Assembly (NCBI GenBank): GCA_034003585.1 | Contig: JAVEYH010000059.1 | Location: 1 to 21,916, forward strand | Length of the DNA stretch: 21,916 bases | From: JAPXSY01 sp034003585 | Lineage (GTDB): Bacteria > Verrucomicrobiota > Kiritimatiellia > RFP12 > UBA1067 | Direction of reading: 5' to 3' | In this document: positions 7,002 through 15,492 of the stretch, in pieces | Position numbering within the stretch: the stretch's first letter is position 1 | Layout of the letters: the number at the start of each line of letters is the position of its first letter | Program-made: the position numbers and the translations under genes | Notes under the pieces: generated by a model | Seen by the model: the letters and a program-made list of their open reading frames with translations, nothing else | Told to the model about the DNA's origin: nothing | Database searches by the model: none

Positions 7002-8024
7002 ATGCGTATCGTTTTTATGGGATCATCAGACGCCTCCGCCACCGCGCTGCGGGGGATTTTGCGGTCACCGCTGCTGAACGTTGTCGGCGTGGTGACGCAA
7101 CCGGACCGTCCCGCGGGACGGCGCCAGCGCTTCACGCCCTGCCCCTGTAAGGCCTACGCCGCCCTCCAGGGGGTGGGGCCCGTGATCTCGCCCGAAAAGG
7201 TGAACGCGCCGGAGGTGCTCGATCAGATCGGAAGGCTCCGTCCGGACGTCATTGCCGTGGTGGCTTTCGGGCAGTTTTTGGGCAAACGGCTGCTGGCGCT
7301 GCCGCCGTACGGATGCGTGAACGGTCATTTCTCCCTGCTGCCCCAATATCGCGGGGCCGCGCCCGTGCAGGCCGCGATCGCGGCGGGCGACGCCGTTTCC
7401 GGTGTGACCGTCATGCAGATGGCGGAGGGGATGGATGACGGCGACATGCTTCTCAAGGCGATCGAGCCGATTCATTCGGATGATACGGCGGCGACGCTCA
7501 TGGACCGGCTCGCGATCCTGTGCGCGGTGACGTTGGCCAAAGCGCTGCGGCTGTTGCGGGAAGGCGGGCTGAAACGCGAGCCGCAGGACCACGGTTCGGC
7601 CACCTATGCGCCGAAAATCCAGAAGGCGGACGGGCTGATCGACTGGCATGCCGCCGCCGCGGTGATCGAACGGCGTATCCGCGCGTACGACCCGTGGCCC
7701 GGCGCCTTCACCTTCCTGCCGGAACGGCTGAGCGGGAAACAGGGGGGCAAGGCGCGCCTGAAAGTGCTCCAAGCCGAAGTCTGGCGGGACCCGGTCCCGC
7801 ATCAGCGGGATTACGCGCCGGGCCAGGTGTGCGCGATCTCACCGTCCGGGCCGGTGGTGGTCACCGGCGACACGCCGCTGCGTCTCACGGGGGTCCAGTT
7901 GGACGGCAGCCGCCGCATGGACGGAAAATCCTTTTTGAACGGGCATCCCATGCAGCCCGGCGACTGGTTTGACGTGGTCGCCGCAATGCGGACGGAACCC
8001 GGAATGCCGGGAGGTGTGCGATGA
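7002..8024 (+). CDS. fmt: Methionyl-tRNA formyltransferase
   Basis: This enzyme transfers a formyl group from 10-formyl-THF to Met-tRNAi for translation initiation. The 340-residue product opens with RIVFMGSSDAS and has VTQPDRPAGRRQ (31-42), VVAFGQFL, and VNGHFSLLPQYRGAAP (106-121), which carries catalytic N107 and H109. MDDGDML supplies D148. The C-terminal tRNA-binding domain includes YAPKIQKADGLIDW and the usual IRAYDPWPGAFTF. It is somewhat longer than the usual 310-320 residues because of a linker around ERLSGKQGGKARLK and a C-terminal tail. ATG 7002 has AGGAAG about 7 nt upstream. Its stop overlaps the next start as ATGA. Confidence 0.95.
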   Translation: MRIVFMGSSDASATALRGILRSPLLNVVGVVTQPDRPAGRRQRFTPCPCKAYAALQGVGPVISPEKVNAPEVLDQIGRLRPDVIAVVAFGQFLGKRLLALPPYGCVNGHFSLLPQYRGAAPVQAAIAAGDAVSGVTVMQMAEGMDDGDMLLKAIEPIHSDDTAATLMDRLAILCAVTLAKALRLLREGGLKREPQDHGSATYAPKIQKADGLIDWHAAAAVIERRIRAYDPWPGAFTFLPERLSGKQGGKARLKVLQAEVWRDPVPHQRDYAPGQVCAISPSGPVVVTGDTPLRLTGVQLDGSRRMDGKSFLNGHPMQPGDWFDVVAAMRTEPGMPGGVR

Positions 8025-9391
8025 ATGCGAGACAAGCCGGGAGACGCAGTGTGCTGGGCCGCCTGGGATGGTTGGTTGTGCTGGGATTGGGGTTGGCCCC
8101 GCAAACCGGATGCGTGACCAATCCCATCACCGGCAGGCAGCAGCTCAGCCTTATGGGAAAGGGCGATCTGATCTCGCTGGCCCGGCAAGCGGTGCCGTCG
8201 CAGTTCTCGTCGGATTACGGGGTGATGCAGGACGCGCAGCTCCAGTCGTATGTCACCCGGGTCGGGCGCCGGCTGCTCGCCACGCTCAAACCGGAGGATG
8301 TGGCCTACCCCGACATGCCGTTCACGTTTCAGGTGGTGAACGCGGTCTATGTCAACGCGTACGCGTTCCCGGACGGGACCATCGCCATCACGCGCGGCAT
8401 GCTGGCGGAACTGGAGAACGAGGCGCAGCTCGCGGCTGTGCTGGGTCATGAGATCGCGCACGTCAACTGCGGGCATACGGCTGCGGCCATGAGCAAAGGA
8501 ATGGTGTACGACGCGCTGGTTTCCGGCACGCAGGGGTATCTGGCGAGCCGCGGCAGCTCGTGGGCGGATCTGGCGGGAACCGCGGGACAGCTCGGCAGCG
8601 CGGTGGTTCTCGCCCGCTACAGCCGGGAACAGGAGCGGCAGGCCGATCAGGGCGGCATGCTGTATCTGGTGCGGGCGGGCTATGATCCGCAGGGGATGGT
8701 GGATCTGATGCGCCTGCTCATCCGCATCAGCGGCTCCAACCCCTCGATGATCGAACAGATGTTCTCGTCGCATCCGATGAGCGCGGAACGGTTGGAAACC
8801 GCCGAGGCGCGGCTGCGGGAGGAGTATGCGGGACGGAACGCCGGTGTTGTGAACCAGGCCGCATTCCTTGCGGCCACCGCGGCGGTCCGGAAGAATCGGG
8901 CCGCGCTCCAGCATTTCGCGGCGGCGGAGGCGCTGCTCGCGCAAAAGCAGGCCGCGGCGGCCAAAACCCGGGCCGAGCAGGGTTTGCGGATCGCGCCGAA
9001 CGATTATGTGGGCCTGATGCTGGTCGCGCAGGCCGAACGGCAGAGCGGGCAGGTCGGGGCCGCGCAACAGACGGCCCTCCGCGCGGCCCGCCTGTATCCC
9101 GCCGGCTCGCGCGCGCACGGCATGCTGGCGCAGTGCGCGCTGCAGAAAAAAGAGTACGCCGCGGCCGTCGCCCATCTGCACGCCTTCGAGCGGCAGGTGC
9201 CGGGTGAAGCCCAAACCTCTTTTTTCAAAGGCTTGGCCTATGAGGGCATGGGGCACAAACCGCAAGCCGCGCAGGCGTATCAGGCTTTTGTGAGGCGCAG
9301 CGGCACACAGTCGCGGGAAGCGCAATACGCGACACAACGGCTGCAACATCTCACGGGGAGGCCGCAGCCGACCGGCCGTGTGACCCCATGA
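8021..9391 (+). CDS. M48 family metalloprotease with C-terminal TPR-like repeats, probable exported lipoprotein (BepA-like)
   Basis: The 456-residue product has an N-terminal basic and hydrophobic export segment ending at QTGC31. This is followed by VTNPITGRQQLSL, typical of YggG/LoiP/BepA-like M48 peptidases. The zinc site is HEIAH (143-147), with the third ligand E205 in RYSREQERQAD. SSHPMSAERLETAE is also typical of the family. From about residue 300 the Ala-rich helices (FAAAEALLAQKQAAAAKTRAEQ, AQAERQSGQVGAAQQ, KGLAYEGMGHKPQAAQAYQ) look like tetratricopeptide repeats. Relatives act in the periplasm on outer-membrane protein quality control. The lipobox is imperfect, with Q at -3. ATG 8021 has GGGAGGTG upstream, and both ends overlap neighbours by ATGA. 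Confidence 0.88.
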   Translation: MNARQAGRRSVLGRLGWLVVLGLGLAPQTGCVTNPITGRQQLSLMGKGDLISLARQAVPSQFSSDYGVMQDAQLQSYVTRVGRRLLATLKPEDVAYPDMPFTFQVVNAVYVNAYAFPDGTIAITRGMLAELENEAQLAAVLGHEIAHVNCGHTAAAMSKGMVYDALVSGTQGYLASRGSSWADLAGTAGQLGSAVVLARYSREQERQADQGGMLYLVRAGYDPQGMVDLMRLLIRISGSNPSMIEQMFSSHPMSAERLETAEARLREEYAGRNAGVVNQAAFLAATAAVRKNRAALQHFAAAEALLAQKQAAAAKTRAEQGLRIAPNDYVGLMLVAQAERQSGQVGAAQQTALRAARLYPAGSRAHGMLAQCALQKKEYAAAVAHLHAFERQVPGEAQTSFFKGLAYEGMGHKPQAAQAYQAFVRRSGTQSREAQYATQRLQHLTGRPQPTGRVTP

Positions 9392-10317
9392 TCCTCGATG
9401 TCACGTTCACGGTGACGGAGGCGGAGGCGGGGCACCGGTTGGATTCGGTGTTGTGCGCGCGTTTTCCCGCATCCTGCCGCGCCTGCTGCCGCCGGGCGAT
9501 CGAAACCCGCCAGGTGCGGGTCAATGGCCAGCCTGCGCGAAAGGGTGTCAAAGTGCGGGCAGGGAGTGCGATCCGCGTGCTGCGGCTCACGGAACGCGCC
9601 GACCAGCGGGTGCGGCCCGATGCCGCCGTGCCGGTTCGCATTCTTTTTGAAGATCAAGCCCTGCTGGCTGCCGACAAGCCGGCCGGCATGCCGGTGCATC
9701 CGCTGTCCGGCGACGAAACCGGCACGCTCATGAACGGGTTGGTCGCGCGGTACCCCGAGCTTGCGGCGGTCGGCGATCCGCCGCTGATGGCGGGCGCACT
9801 GCACCGCATCGATACCGGAACCTCGGGAGTGGTGCTGGTTGCCCGCTCCGCTGCCGCGTTTGACGCGGTCCGGGCGCAATTCACGGAACAATCGGTGGAG
9901 AAAATCTATCTGGCCCTCGTGGAAGGGCATGTGGCGCTTCCCGGGCATCTGGTCCACGGTCTGGCGCATCAGCCCGGTCTGCCGTACTGCAAAATGACGG
10001 ATGCGCGCGCGCTGAGCGGGCCGCAACGCGTCCTGCACGCGGAAACAGCCTACCGGCCACTCGGCTGGCACGGGCGCGACACCTTGCTTGAGGTGACGAT
10101 CCGCACGGGAGTGACACACCAAATCCGTTGCCAGCTTGCCTTGAACGGGATGCCGATCGTCGGGGACACCCTGTACGGGGCACGCGCCATGACGGGCGGC
10201 ACGCGTTTTTTTCTACACGCGCGCGAAATCCGTTTCCGGCACCCGCAGTCCCGTTTGCCGTGCGTGCTGCAGGCTCCGCTCGCGCCGGATTTCCAGGCGC
10301 GGTTGGCGGAAACCTGA
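9388..10317 (+). CDS. RluA family RNA pseudouridine synthase
   Basis: The 309-residue product has an N-terminal S4 RNA-binding domain (about 15-65: HRLDSVLCARFP, RRAIETRQVRVNGQP) and an RluA catalytic domain. The signature HRIDTGTSG (139-147) contains the catalytic Asp142. Other family stretches are FEDQALLAADKPAGMPVHP, EKIYLALVEG, RTGVTHQIRCQLALNGMPIVGDTLYG and FFLHAREIRF. It converts uridine to pseudouridine in rRNA or tRNA. The exact target (RluC, RluD or TruC type) cannot be told from sequence alone. Its start overlaps the M48 stop as ATGA. Confidence 0.92.
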   Translation: MILDVTFTVTEAEAGHRLDSVLCARFPASCRACCRRAIETRQVRVNGQPARKGVKVRAGSAIRVLRLTERADQRVRPDAAVPVRILFEDQALLAADKPAGMPVHPLSGDETGTLMNGLVARYPELAAVGDPPLMAGALHRIDTGTSGVVLVARSAAAFDAVRAQFTEQSVEKIYLALVEGHVALPGHLVHGLAHQPGLPYCKMTDARALSGPQRVLHAETAYRPLGWHGRDTLLEVTIRTGVTHQIRCQLALNGMPIVGDTLYGARAMTGGTRFFLHAREIRFRHPQSRLPCVLQAPLAPDFQARLAET

Positions 10318-10332
10318 CGCGCCGAACGCGCG
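10318..10332 (+). terminator. GC hairpin directly after the pseudouridine synthase stop
   Basis: CGCGC (10318-10322), loop CGAAC, GCGCG (10328-10332) begins at the base following the TGA stop. No T-run follows, so it is not a classical terminator. It may help end transcription or protect the 3' end between these convergent genes. Confidence 0.25.
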
Positions 10333-10353
10333 CCGGTGCGGGAGCGGCGGACC

Positions 10354-12387
10354 TCACGCCCCGGCGGCGCGCGCGCGGGGCGACGTGATCCGCATTTCGG
10401 CCAGCAACCCGAGCAGGGTCAAGCTGAAGAGCATGCCGGACAGGTCATGGCCCTGCCGCGCGGATCGGATCTGGCTGTCGAGTGCCGCGTCGGGTTTCAA
10501 GACCACCGTCTTCTCCGCGCTGATCCGGTTGAGATCCGAAAGGGGCATTTGCGCGAGAACGCTCTCTTCCGGCACGCCGTTGACCGCGACGGCGCGGGGA
10601 ATCGCCTGATCCGCGGTGACGATTCCGGGACGCCAGGTCTCGGTGAAAAGCGCCTCTTCCTTTCCGACAGGGATCTCATGCCGGGCACCGTCGTGGCAAG
10701 CCAGCGTCAGACGCGCGAGGTCCGCGTCCTCCGTCCGGAAACGGACCGGGGTCCCGCATGTGACCTCCGCACGGCACGGCGCATCCTGAGCGGCAACCGT
10801 GAGCAGATGGATCAGGCTGATCGGGAACGATTTCCGCTCCGGCCAGTTGCCGGAGTCGCGGCGGATGGAAAACGCGCAGGCGATCAGACTTCCCGCGCCG
10901 ACCGGAAGTTGCACGATCAGCGGGAGGTCGCCGGTGACCGCGAGACGTTTCGCTTCGGGTGGGGGTGCCAGCGCATTCAGACGCTGCCAGCGGATCCAAT
11001 TCAGTTGCAGCAGGTCATTCAACTCTTCGAGCGATCCCAGAAAGGTCATACCGCTCCGCTCCGCCGTTGCCCGCTCCCGGGACAGGTACAGTTTGCGGAG
11101 CGCCGGATTGCGGAACGCCGCAAAGGTGGATTCCTCCACCTGACCGCCGCCGAAGACGATCACGGTTCCGCCGCGTTCCATATGGGATTCCAGCAGGGCG
11201 GCGGCCGATGCGGAGACCGGCTGCGGATTCGCCAGCAGCACGACATGATGACGGGCGAGCATCCCCGCGGTCAGCTCCTGGACAAAGGCCGTTTCGGTCA
11301 GGATGCCGTTGACCGACTTTCCGGGCAGGGGATCCACGGCGCGGCGCAGGAAATGAAACGGGCGGACACGGCTGAGGGTGTCGGTTTCCAGCAGCAGGAC
11401 ACGGATCGTCTCCCGGACACCGCAGGTGAAATACGACTGGTTGTCCAGCGCCAGCGAAGGGTCGGTGATGCGCAGGGTGCCCTGCAGCAGTCCCGGTTGC
11501 CGCGGCACATATTCGAAAGCGCCCTGGAGCGTGCCGCGCGCGGGAACCGCGAGGGTTCGCGTCTGAACCGGATGGGCGTTGATTTCAAGGGTGATGTCGG
11601 TTTCGGAATCGGTTTCGCCGTAATTGCGAAGCGAGTAGGGGATGTGCAGCGGACGCTGCGGCATCAGGGGACGGCTCGACAGCGGGAGTGCCCGGACGGA
11701 AAGGTTCTTTTCGGAACCCCCGCCGCAGGGCACGAGAAACAACCGGAACGGATCGTTCTCGCCGCGTTGCAACGGGGACGGCGGCGCCTGGTTCGCCTGA
11801 AAATCCGAGAGGAAGAAGAGTTCGCGGTTCGGATGGCGTTCCACCGCGAGTTCTCGCAGCGCCTGATCGAACGCCTTCGCAACCGGAGCGCGCGCGCCGG
11901 TCACCCGTGCCGTTTCCAGCCGCTGCCGCAGCGCCGTTTGCCGTCCGGTAGACCCGCAACCGGGTTGTCCGGAGAGAAAAATCAGCGCGGCGCGGTCACC
12001 CTCGCGCAGCGTCGCGAGAATCTCTTCCGCCTTATGAACGGCATACTCGAACGCCGTGGCGCCGGAGGCCAGCCGCCGGTCCATCGACAGTGTGTCATCC
12101 ACAATCAGCGCGGCGCTGGTGCGTGTCGCCATCGAGAAAGAGGCGTGCCGCACCTGCATGCCGGCCAGCGCCAGCGCCAGGCAGGCCAGCGCGAGGGTCC
12201 GCAGCAGCAGCAGCAGCCGTTCACGCAGACGCCGCCGGACCGCGAGGTGCCGTTGCCGGCGCAGGAAAAACTGCAGGGTGGAAAAGGCGATGCGCGCTTT
12301 GCGACGCCGGAAGAAGAGGTGGAACAGAATCGGCGCGGGCACCGCCAGCAACCCCCACAACATGACCGGATGGCTGAATGCGATCAA
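10354..12387 (-). CDS. BatA-type membrane protein with vWA and GATase-like domains
   Basis: The 677-residue product opens with the BatA N-terminal membrane domain (AFSHPVMLWGLLAVPAPILFHLFFRRRKA, 3-31) and a second hydrophobic helix at 58-77. A vWA domain follows, with MIDAS-like VDDTLSMD (96-103) and FFLSDF (D195). A segment at 328-420 (IRVLLLETDT, HHVVLLANPQPV, GGTVIVFGGG) looks like a class I glutamine amidotransferase-like fold. A final TM helix lies at about 649-667. The MIDAS has Thr99 for the first Ser. It starts at TTG 12387, which overlaps the DUF58 stop in TTGA; the BatA domain begins right there, whereas the first ATG (12363) would cut it. With MoxR and DUF58 it likely forms a membrane chaperone or envelope complex. 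Confidence 0.87.
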   Translation of the reverse strand: MIAFSHPVMLWGLLAVPAPILFHLFFRRRKARIAFSTLQFFLRRQRHLAVRRRLRERLLLLLRTLALACLALALAGMQVRHASFSMATRTSAALIVDDTLSMDRRLASGATAFEYAVHKAEEILATLREGDRAALIFLSGQPGCGSTGRQTALRQRLETARVTGARAPVAKAFDQALRELAVERHPNRELFFLSDFQANQAPPSPLQRGENDPFRLFLVPCGGGSEKNLSVRALPLSSRPLMPQRPLHIPYSLRNYGETDSETDITLEINAHPVQTRTLAVPARGTLQGAFEYVPRQPGLLQGTLRITDPSLALDNQSYFTCGVRETIRVLLLETDTLSRVRPFHFLRRAVDPLPGKSVNGILTETAFVQELTAGMLARHHVVLLANPQPVSASAAALLESHMERGGTVIVFGGGQVEESTFAAFRNPALRKLYLSRERATAERSGMTFLGSLEELNDLLQLNWIRWQRLNALAPPPEAKRLAVTGDLPLIVQLPVGAGSLIACAFSIRRDSGNWPERKSFPISLIHLLTVAAQDAPCRAEVTCGTPVRFRTEDADLARLTLACHDGARHEIPVGKEEALFTETWRPGIVTADQAIPRAVAVNGVPEESVLAQMPLSDLNRISAEKTVVLKPDAALDSQIRSARQGHDLSGMLFSLTLLGLLAEMRITSPRARAAGA

Positions 12388-13289
12388 AACAGGCGCTCCC
12401 GCTTGTGGAAATAGGCCAGCAGGGCACGGACAAAGGGGGTGCCGGTGTCCAAGGCCTCAAAGGCGATGTTCATCTGTCCGCACGCACGCTTCAGTTTTTG
12501 CGTGTGGGCATGCAGGTCCGCGAGATAATCGGCGCGGCAGGTCTCGCTTTCGACCTCCAGGGTCTCCTGCGTTTCCAAGTCACGGAATTCGACGAGGCCG
12601 CGGTACGGGAAACGCGCTTCCGCGGGATCGAGAATCCGGAACAGGATCACTTCGCAACCCTTGTGCCGGAAGTGGCGCAGACCGCTGATGAACGCGGGGT
12701 CCGGATCGAACAGGTCGGAGAGAAGGATCACGATCGAACGGCGGTGCACCTCTTCCGCCATACGGTGGAAGCATCCTGCGGCGGCGGAGGGTCCGCCAGG
12801 GGTGAGCTGTTCGATGCGGGAAAAAAGTTTCAGCATATGCAGGCGCGCGTGCGCGGCAGGGAGGTACGATGTGACGCGGTCGGTGTAGGTGAACAACCCG
12901 ACCGCATCCTTCTGGCGGTGCATCAGATAGATGAAGGCGGCGGCCAGATGCCGGGCGTAGTCGAATTTCGGGGTGGGGGGGCCGCCGAACCCCATGGAGC
13001 CCGAGTGGTCCAACATGACGTACGTCCGTGTGTTGGTCTCCTCCTCATACTGTTTGACAAAATACCGGTCGGTCCGGGCGTACGCGACCCAGTCCACCTG
13101 TTTGACGGCGTCGCCCGGACAGTATTTCCGGTATTCGGAGAATTCGGAGGAGAAGCCGTGATAGGGAGAGCGGTGCAGACCGGTCAGCGTGCCTTCCACC
13201 ATCGCGCGCGCCACCAGCTCCAGCCGGTTAAGCTTGTCGAGCGCGTGCGGCGGGAGCAGGCGCGAGGGGTTTGTGTGCTGTTGCGGCAT
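12384..13289 (-). CDS. DUF58 / vWA domain protein
   Basis: The 301-residue product has the DUF58 core (GFSSEFSEYRKYCPGD, 45-60, then VDWVAYARTDRYFVKQYEEE, 65-84). It is fused to a vWA-like half with an intact MIDAS, MLDHSGSM (92-99), and ILLSDLFDPD. DUF58 proteins are regularly encoded next to MoxR AAA ATPases and are thought to be their partners or substrates in metal-dependent assembly. No signal peptide or membrane segment is seen, so it should be cytoplasmic. ATG 13289 has CAGGAG 8 nt upstream. Upstream MoxR ends 19 nt before, and downstream BatA overlaps by TTGA. Confidence 0.92.
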   Translation of the reverse strand: MPQQHTNPSRLLPPHALDKLNRLELVARAMVEGTLTGLHRSPYHGFSSEFSEYRKYCPGDAVKQVDWVAYARTDRYFVKQYEEETNTRTYVMLDHSGSMGFGGPPTPKFDYARHLAAAFIYLMHRQKDAVGLFTYTDRVTSYLPAAHARLHMLKLFSRIEQLTPGGPSAAAGCFHRMAEEVHRRSIVILLSDLFDPDPAFISGLRHFRHKGCEVILFRILDPAEARFPYRGLVEFRDLETQETLEVESETCRADYLADLHAHTQKLKRACGQMNIAFEALDTGTPFVRALLAYFHKRERLF

Positions 13290-13308
13290 GGGGTCCGCTC
13301 CTGCGGGG

Positions 13309-14301
13309 TCAGATGCCCTGACTGTCGGGTTCCGGAACCTCGTCGAGCAGACGGTCGATGATCTGCGCGGCGTCGATGCCCTCCCCCGTGGCATGGAAGT
13401 TACAGGCGATACGGTGGATCAGCACCGCATGCGCGTTACGCCGGACATCGGCGCAGCAGACGTTCAGACGGCCTTCGATCGCCGCCGCGGCTTTGGCGGC
13501 CAGGACGAGATACTGACCGGCGCGGGGACCCGCGCCGTACGTGAGGTGGCTCCGGACAAACTCGGGAGCATCCGGGTCGCCCGGCCGGGTCATGCGCACC
13601 AGGTCGGCGCAGTACCCGAGCACATGTTCGCTGACCGGAATCTCGCGCACGAGACGCTGCAGTTCCAACAGCGCGGACGCGTTGATCATGCGGGTGAGCG
13701 TGATGTCGCGGTTCGCGGTTGTCTGGCGCAGGATCTGGATCTCCTCGCGCCGGTCCGGATACGCCATGCGGATCAGAAACATGAACCGGTCGAGTTGGGC
13801 TTCGGGAAGGGGGTAGGTGCCCTCCTGTTCGATCGGATTCTGCGTGGCCAGAACAAAAAAAGGCTGGGGCAGCGGGAAGGTTCTGCCGCCGGTGGTCACC
13901 GCATTCTCCTGCATCGCCTCCAGCAACGCGGCCTGGGTCTTGGGCGGGGTGCGGTTGATTTCATCCGCGAGCAGCAGATGGGTGAAGATCGGTCCCGGAA
14001 CGAACCGGAGCGTTCGCCGGTTGGTGCCGGACTCCTCATCCAGAATCTCGGTGCCGGTGATGTCTGAGGGCATCAGGTCCGGCGTGAATTGGACGCGGTT
14101 GTGGGTGAGGTCCAGAACGCTGCCCAGACTGCGGACGAGCAGGGTTTTCGCCAAGCCGGGCACGCCCAGCAGCAGGGCATGCCCACGGGCGAGCAGGGCA
14201 ATGAACACCTGGTCGATCACGTTATCCTGACCCACGATGACCCGGCCGATTTCGGCTTTGACGGCCTGGTGCGCCTGGGCGATTTCCTGAAGGTCGCGCA
14301 T
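13309..14301 (-). CDS. MoxR family AAA+ ATPase
   Basis: The 330-residue product is a typical MoxR ATPase. Walker A is GVPGLAKT (46-53). Walker B is LLLADE (109-114) followed by INRTPPKTQAALLEAMQE. Sensor 1 is ATQNP (152-156) with IEQEGTYPLPEAQLDRF. The C-terminal lid carries SHLTYGAGPRAGQYL. MoxR proteins act as chaperones that activate vWA partners; here the DUF58 and BatA-like genes follow directly. ATG 14301 is set by GGGGGAG upstream; longer in-frame starts would cross the predicted promoter. Confidence 0.94.
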   Translation of the reverse strand: MRDLQEIAQAHQAVKAEIGRVIVGQDNVIDQVFIALLARGHALLLGVPGLAKTLLVRSLGSVLDLTHNRVQFTPDLMPSDITGTEILDEESGTNRRTLRFVPGPIFTHLLLADEINRTPPKTQAALLEAMQENAVTTGGRTFPLPQPFFVLATQNPIEQEGTYPLPEAQLDRFMFLIRMAYPDRREEIQILRQTTANRDITLTRMINASALLELQRLVREIPVSEHVLGYCADLVRMTRPGDPDAPEFVRSHLTYGAGPRAGQYLVLAAKAAAAIEGRLNVCCADVRRNAHAVLIHRIACNFHATGEGIDAAQIIDRLLDEVPEPDSQGI

Positions 14302-14329
14302 GGTTTTCTCCCCCTTCTGTATTGTGCAG

Positions 14330-14358
14330 AGTGTAACGCAGACGGGGCGGGGTTGCAA
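14330..14358 (-). promoter_or_regulatory. Predicted sigma70-type promoter of the moxR operon
   Basis: On the minus strand TTGCAA (14353-14358) and TACACT (14330-14335) are 17 nt apart. The start site would be near 14322, giving a leader of about 20 nt that just includes GGGGGAG before the moxR ATG. Confidence 0.55.
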
Positions 14359-14374
14359 TCCGCGAGACACGCAA

Positions 14375-14394
14375 CTTCCGCACCGGGCCGGAAG
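14375..14394. repeat. Inverted repeat in the divergent moxR / oxidoreductase region
   Basis: CTTCCG (14375-14380) and CGGAAG (14389-14394) are perfect inverted arms around an 8-nt GC-rich centre. The repeat lies upstream of the moxR -35 and about 34 nt before the oxidoreductase start. It could be an operator or an RNA stem, or chance in GC-rich DNA. Confidence 0.3.
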
Positions 14395-14427
14395 ATGATA
14401 TGGTTTCGCACGGATCGAGGAGGTGTT

Positions 14428-15492
14428 ATGGACGGGAAACAGGCCGGGCGGGCGTGGGGGGTGGGGATCGTCGGAACGGGATTGATCGCGCATTTTCACG
14501 CGCGGGCCGTGGCGGAAACGCCCGGCGCCCGTTTGGTCGCGGTCTGCGGACGGGATGCGGCGCGCACGGCGGCGTTCGCGTCAGCGCACGGGTGCGGGAC
14601 GGCGTCTTCGCTGGAGGATCTGATCCGCCGGAGCGAGGTGGATGTGCTGATGGTCGCGACGCCTTCCGGCGCGCATCTGGATGCCGCGGTCGCGGCGGCC
14701 CGCGCCGGGAAACATGTGCTGTGCGAAAAACCGCTGGAAATCTCGCGGGCGCGGATCGACACCATGATTCGTGCGCATCGCGAGGCCGGCACGCGCCTGG
14801 GGTGCATTTTCCAGCTCCGGCACATGCCTGCGCTGGAACCGGTTCGCGCCGCTTTGCGCGAAGGGCGTTTCGGCACGCTCACCTATGCCGGGGCGTACGT
14901 GCCGTGGTGGCGGGACACGGCATATTACCGGGACTCTTCCTGGCACGGGACACGGGAAGGGGATGGGGGGGGGGCTCTGATGAATCAGGCGATCCACATG
15001 ATCGATCTGTTGTGCGATCTGCTTCCCCCGGTCGTCTCGGTGAGCGCGCATATTTCCGCTGTCGGCCATCCCGGAATTGAGACCGAGGACAGTGCGGTGG
15101 CCGCGCTTCGTTTTGAGGGCGGGGCTGTGGGGGTGGTGTACGGCACGACCGCAGCCTGGCCAGGTCAGGCGAAACGGCTTGAGATCAGCGGCACGGGCGG
15201 CACGGCGGTCCTGACCGATGAACGCCTGACCCGGTTCTCCTTCCGGGATGCGCGGGATTCGGACCTCTCGTGGGTCTCAAACGCTCTTTGTGAGACGGCC
15301 GCGGGCGCGGCCCAACCCGGGGCCATGTCGCACGCTTTGCACACCGCATGCCTGGGCGCGTTTCTCGAATCCCTTCGTAGCGGAACGCCTTTTGCGGTCA
15401 GCGGCGAATCGGCCCGGCGTCCCGTAAGCCTGATTGAGGCGATCTATGAGGCGGCGCGCACAGGACGGTCGATCCGGCCGAATCTGGACTAG
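14428..15492 (+). CDS. Gfo/Idh/MocA family NAD(P)-dependent oxidoreductase
   Basis: The 354-residue product has an N-terminal Rossmann fold (GVGIVGTGLIAHFHARA, G13/G16/G18), MVATPSGAH (75-83) and the family EKP motif (VLCEKPLEI, E100-P102). The C-terminal dimer and substrate domain has YRDSSWHGT, then GGGALMNQAIHMIDLL (N186, H190), as in sugar dehydrogenases of the WlbA and glucose-fructose oxidoreductase kind. It should oxidise or reduce a sugar or sugar derivative using NAD(P). The substrate cannot be named. ATG 14428 is set by a near-perfect GAGGAGGTG ribosome site. It is transcribed alone, divergent from moxR and convergent with pfkB. Confidence 0.9.
   Translation: MDGKQAGRAWGVGIVGTGLIAHFHARAVAETPGARLVAVCGRDAARTAAFASAHGCGTASSLEDLIRRSEVDVLMVATPSGAHLDAAVAAARAGKHVLCEKPLEISRARIDTMIRAHREAGTRLGCIFQLRHMPALEPVRAALREGRFGTLTYAGAYVPWWRDTAYYRDSSWHGTREGDGGGALMNQAIHMIDLLCDLLPPVVSVSAHISAVGHPGIETEDSAVAALRFEGGAVGVVYGTTAAWPGQAKRLEISGTGGTAVLTDERLTRFSFRDARDSDLSWVSNALCETAAGAAQPGAMSHALHTACLGAFLESLRSGTPFAVSGESARRPVSLIEAIYEAARTGRSIRPNLD

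Noticed and set aside
7811..9349. Minus-strand open frame of about 510 codons opposite the M48 gene
   Set aside because: Composition is typical of a reverse-complement shadow; the plus strand has HEIAH and coupled starts.
10336..12414. Long plus-strand open frame of about 690 codons opposite the BatA-like gene
   Set aside because: Its product is Arg/Gln/Gly-rich with no recognisable domain, while the minus strand carries clear BatA, vWA and TM segments. Long antisense frames are expected in GC-rich coding DNA.
14353..14402. Promoter for the oxidoreductase using TTGCAA and GATATG
   Set aside because: The two boxes are 38 nt apart, far too long, and nothing better was found at 16-18 nt.
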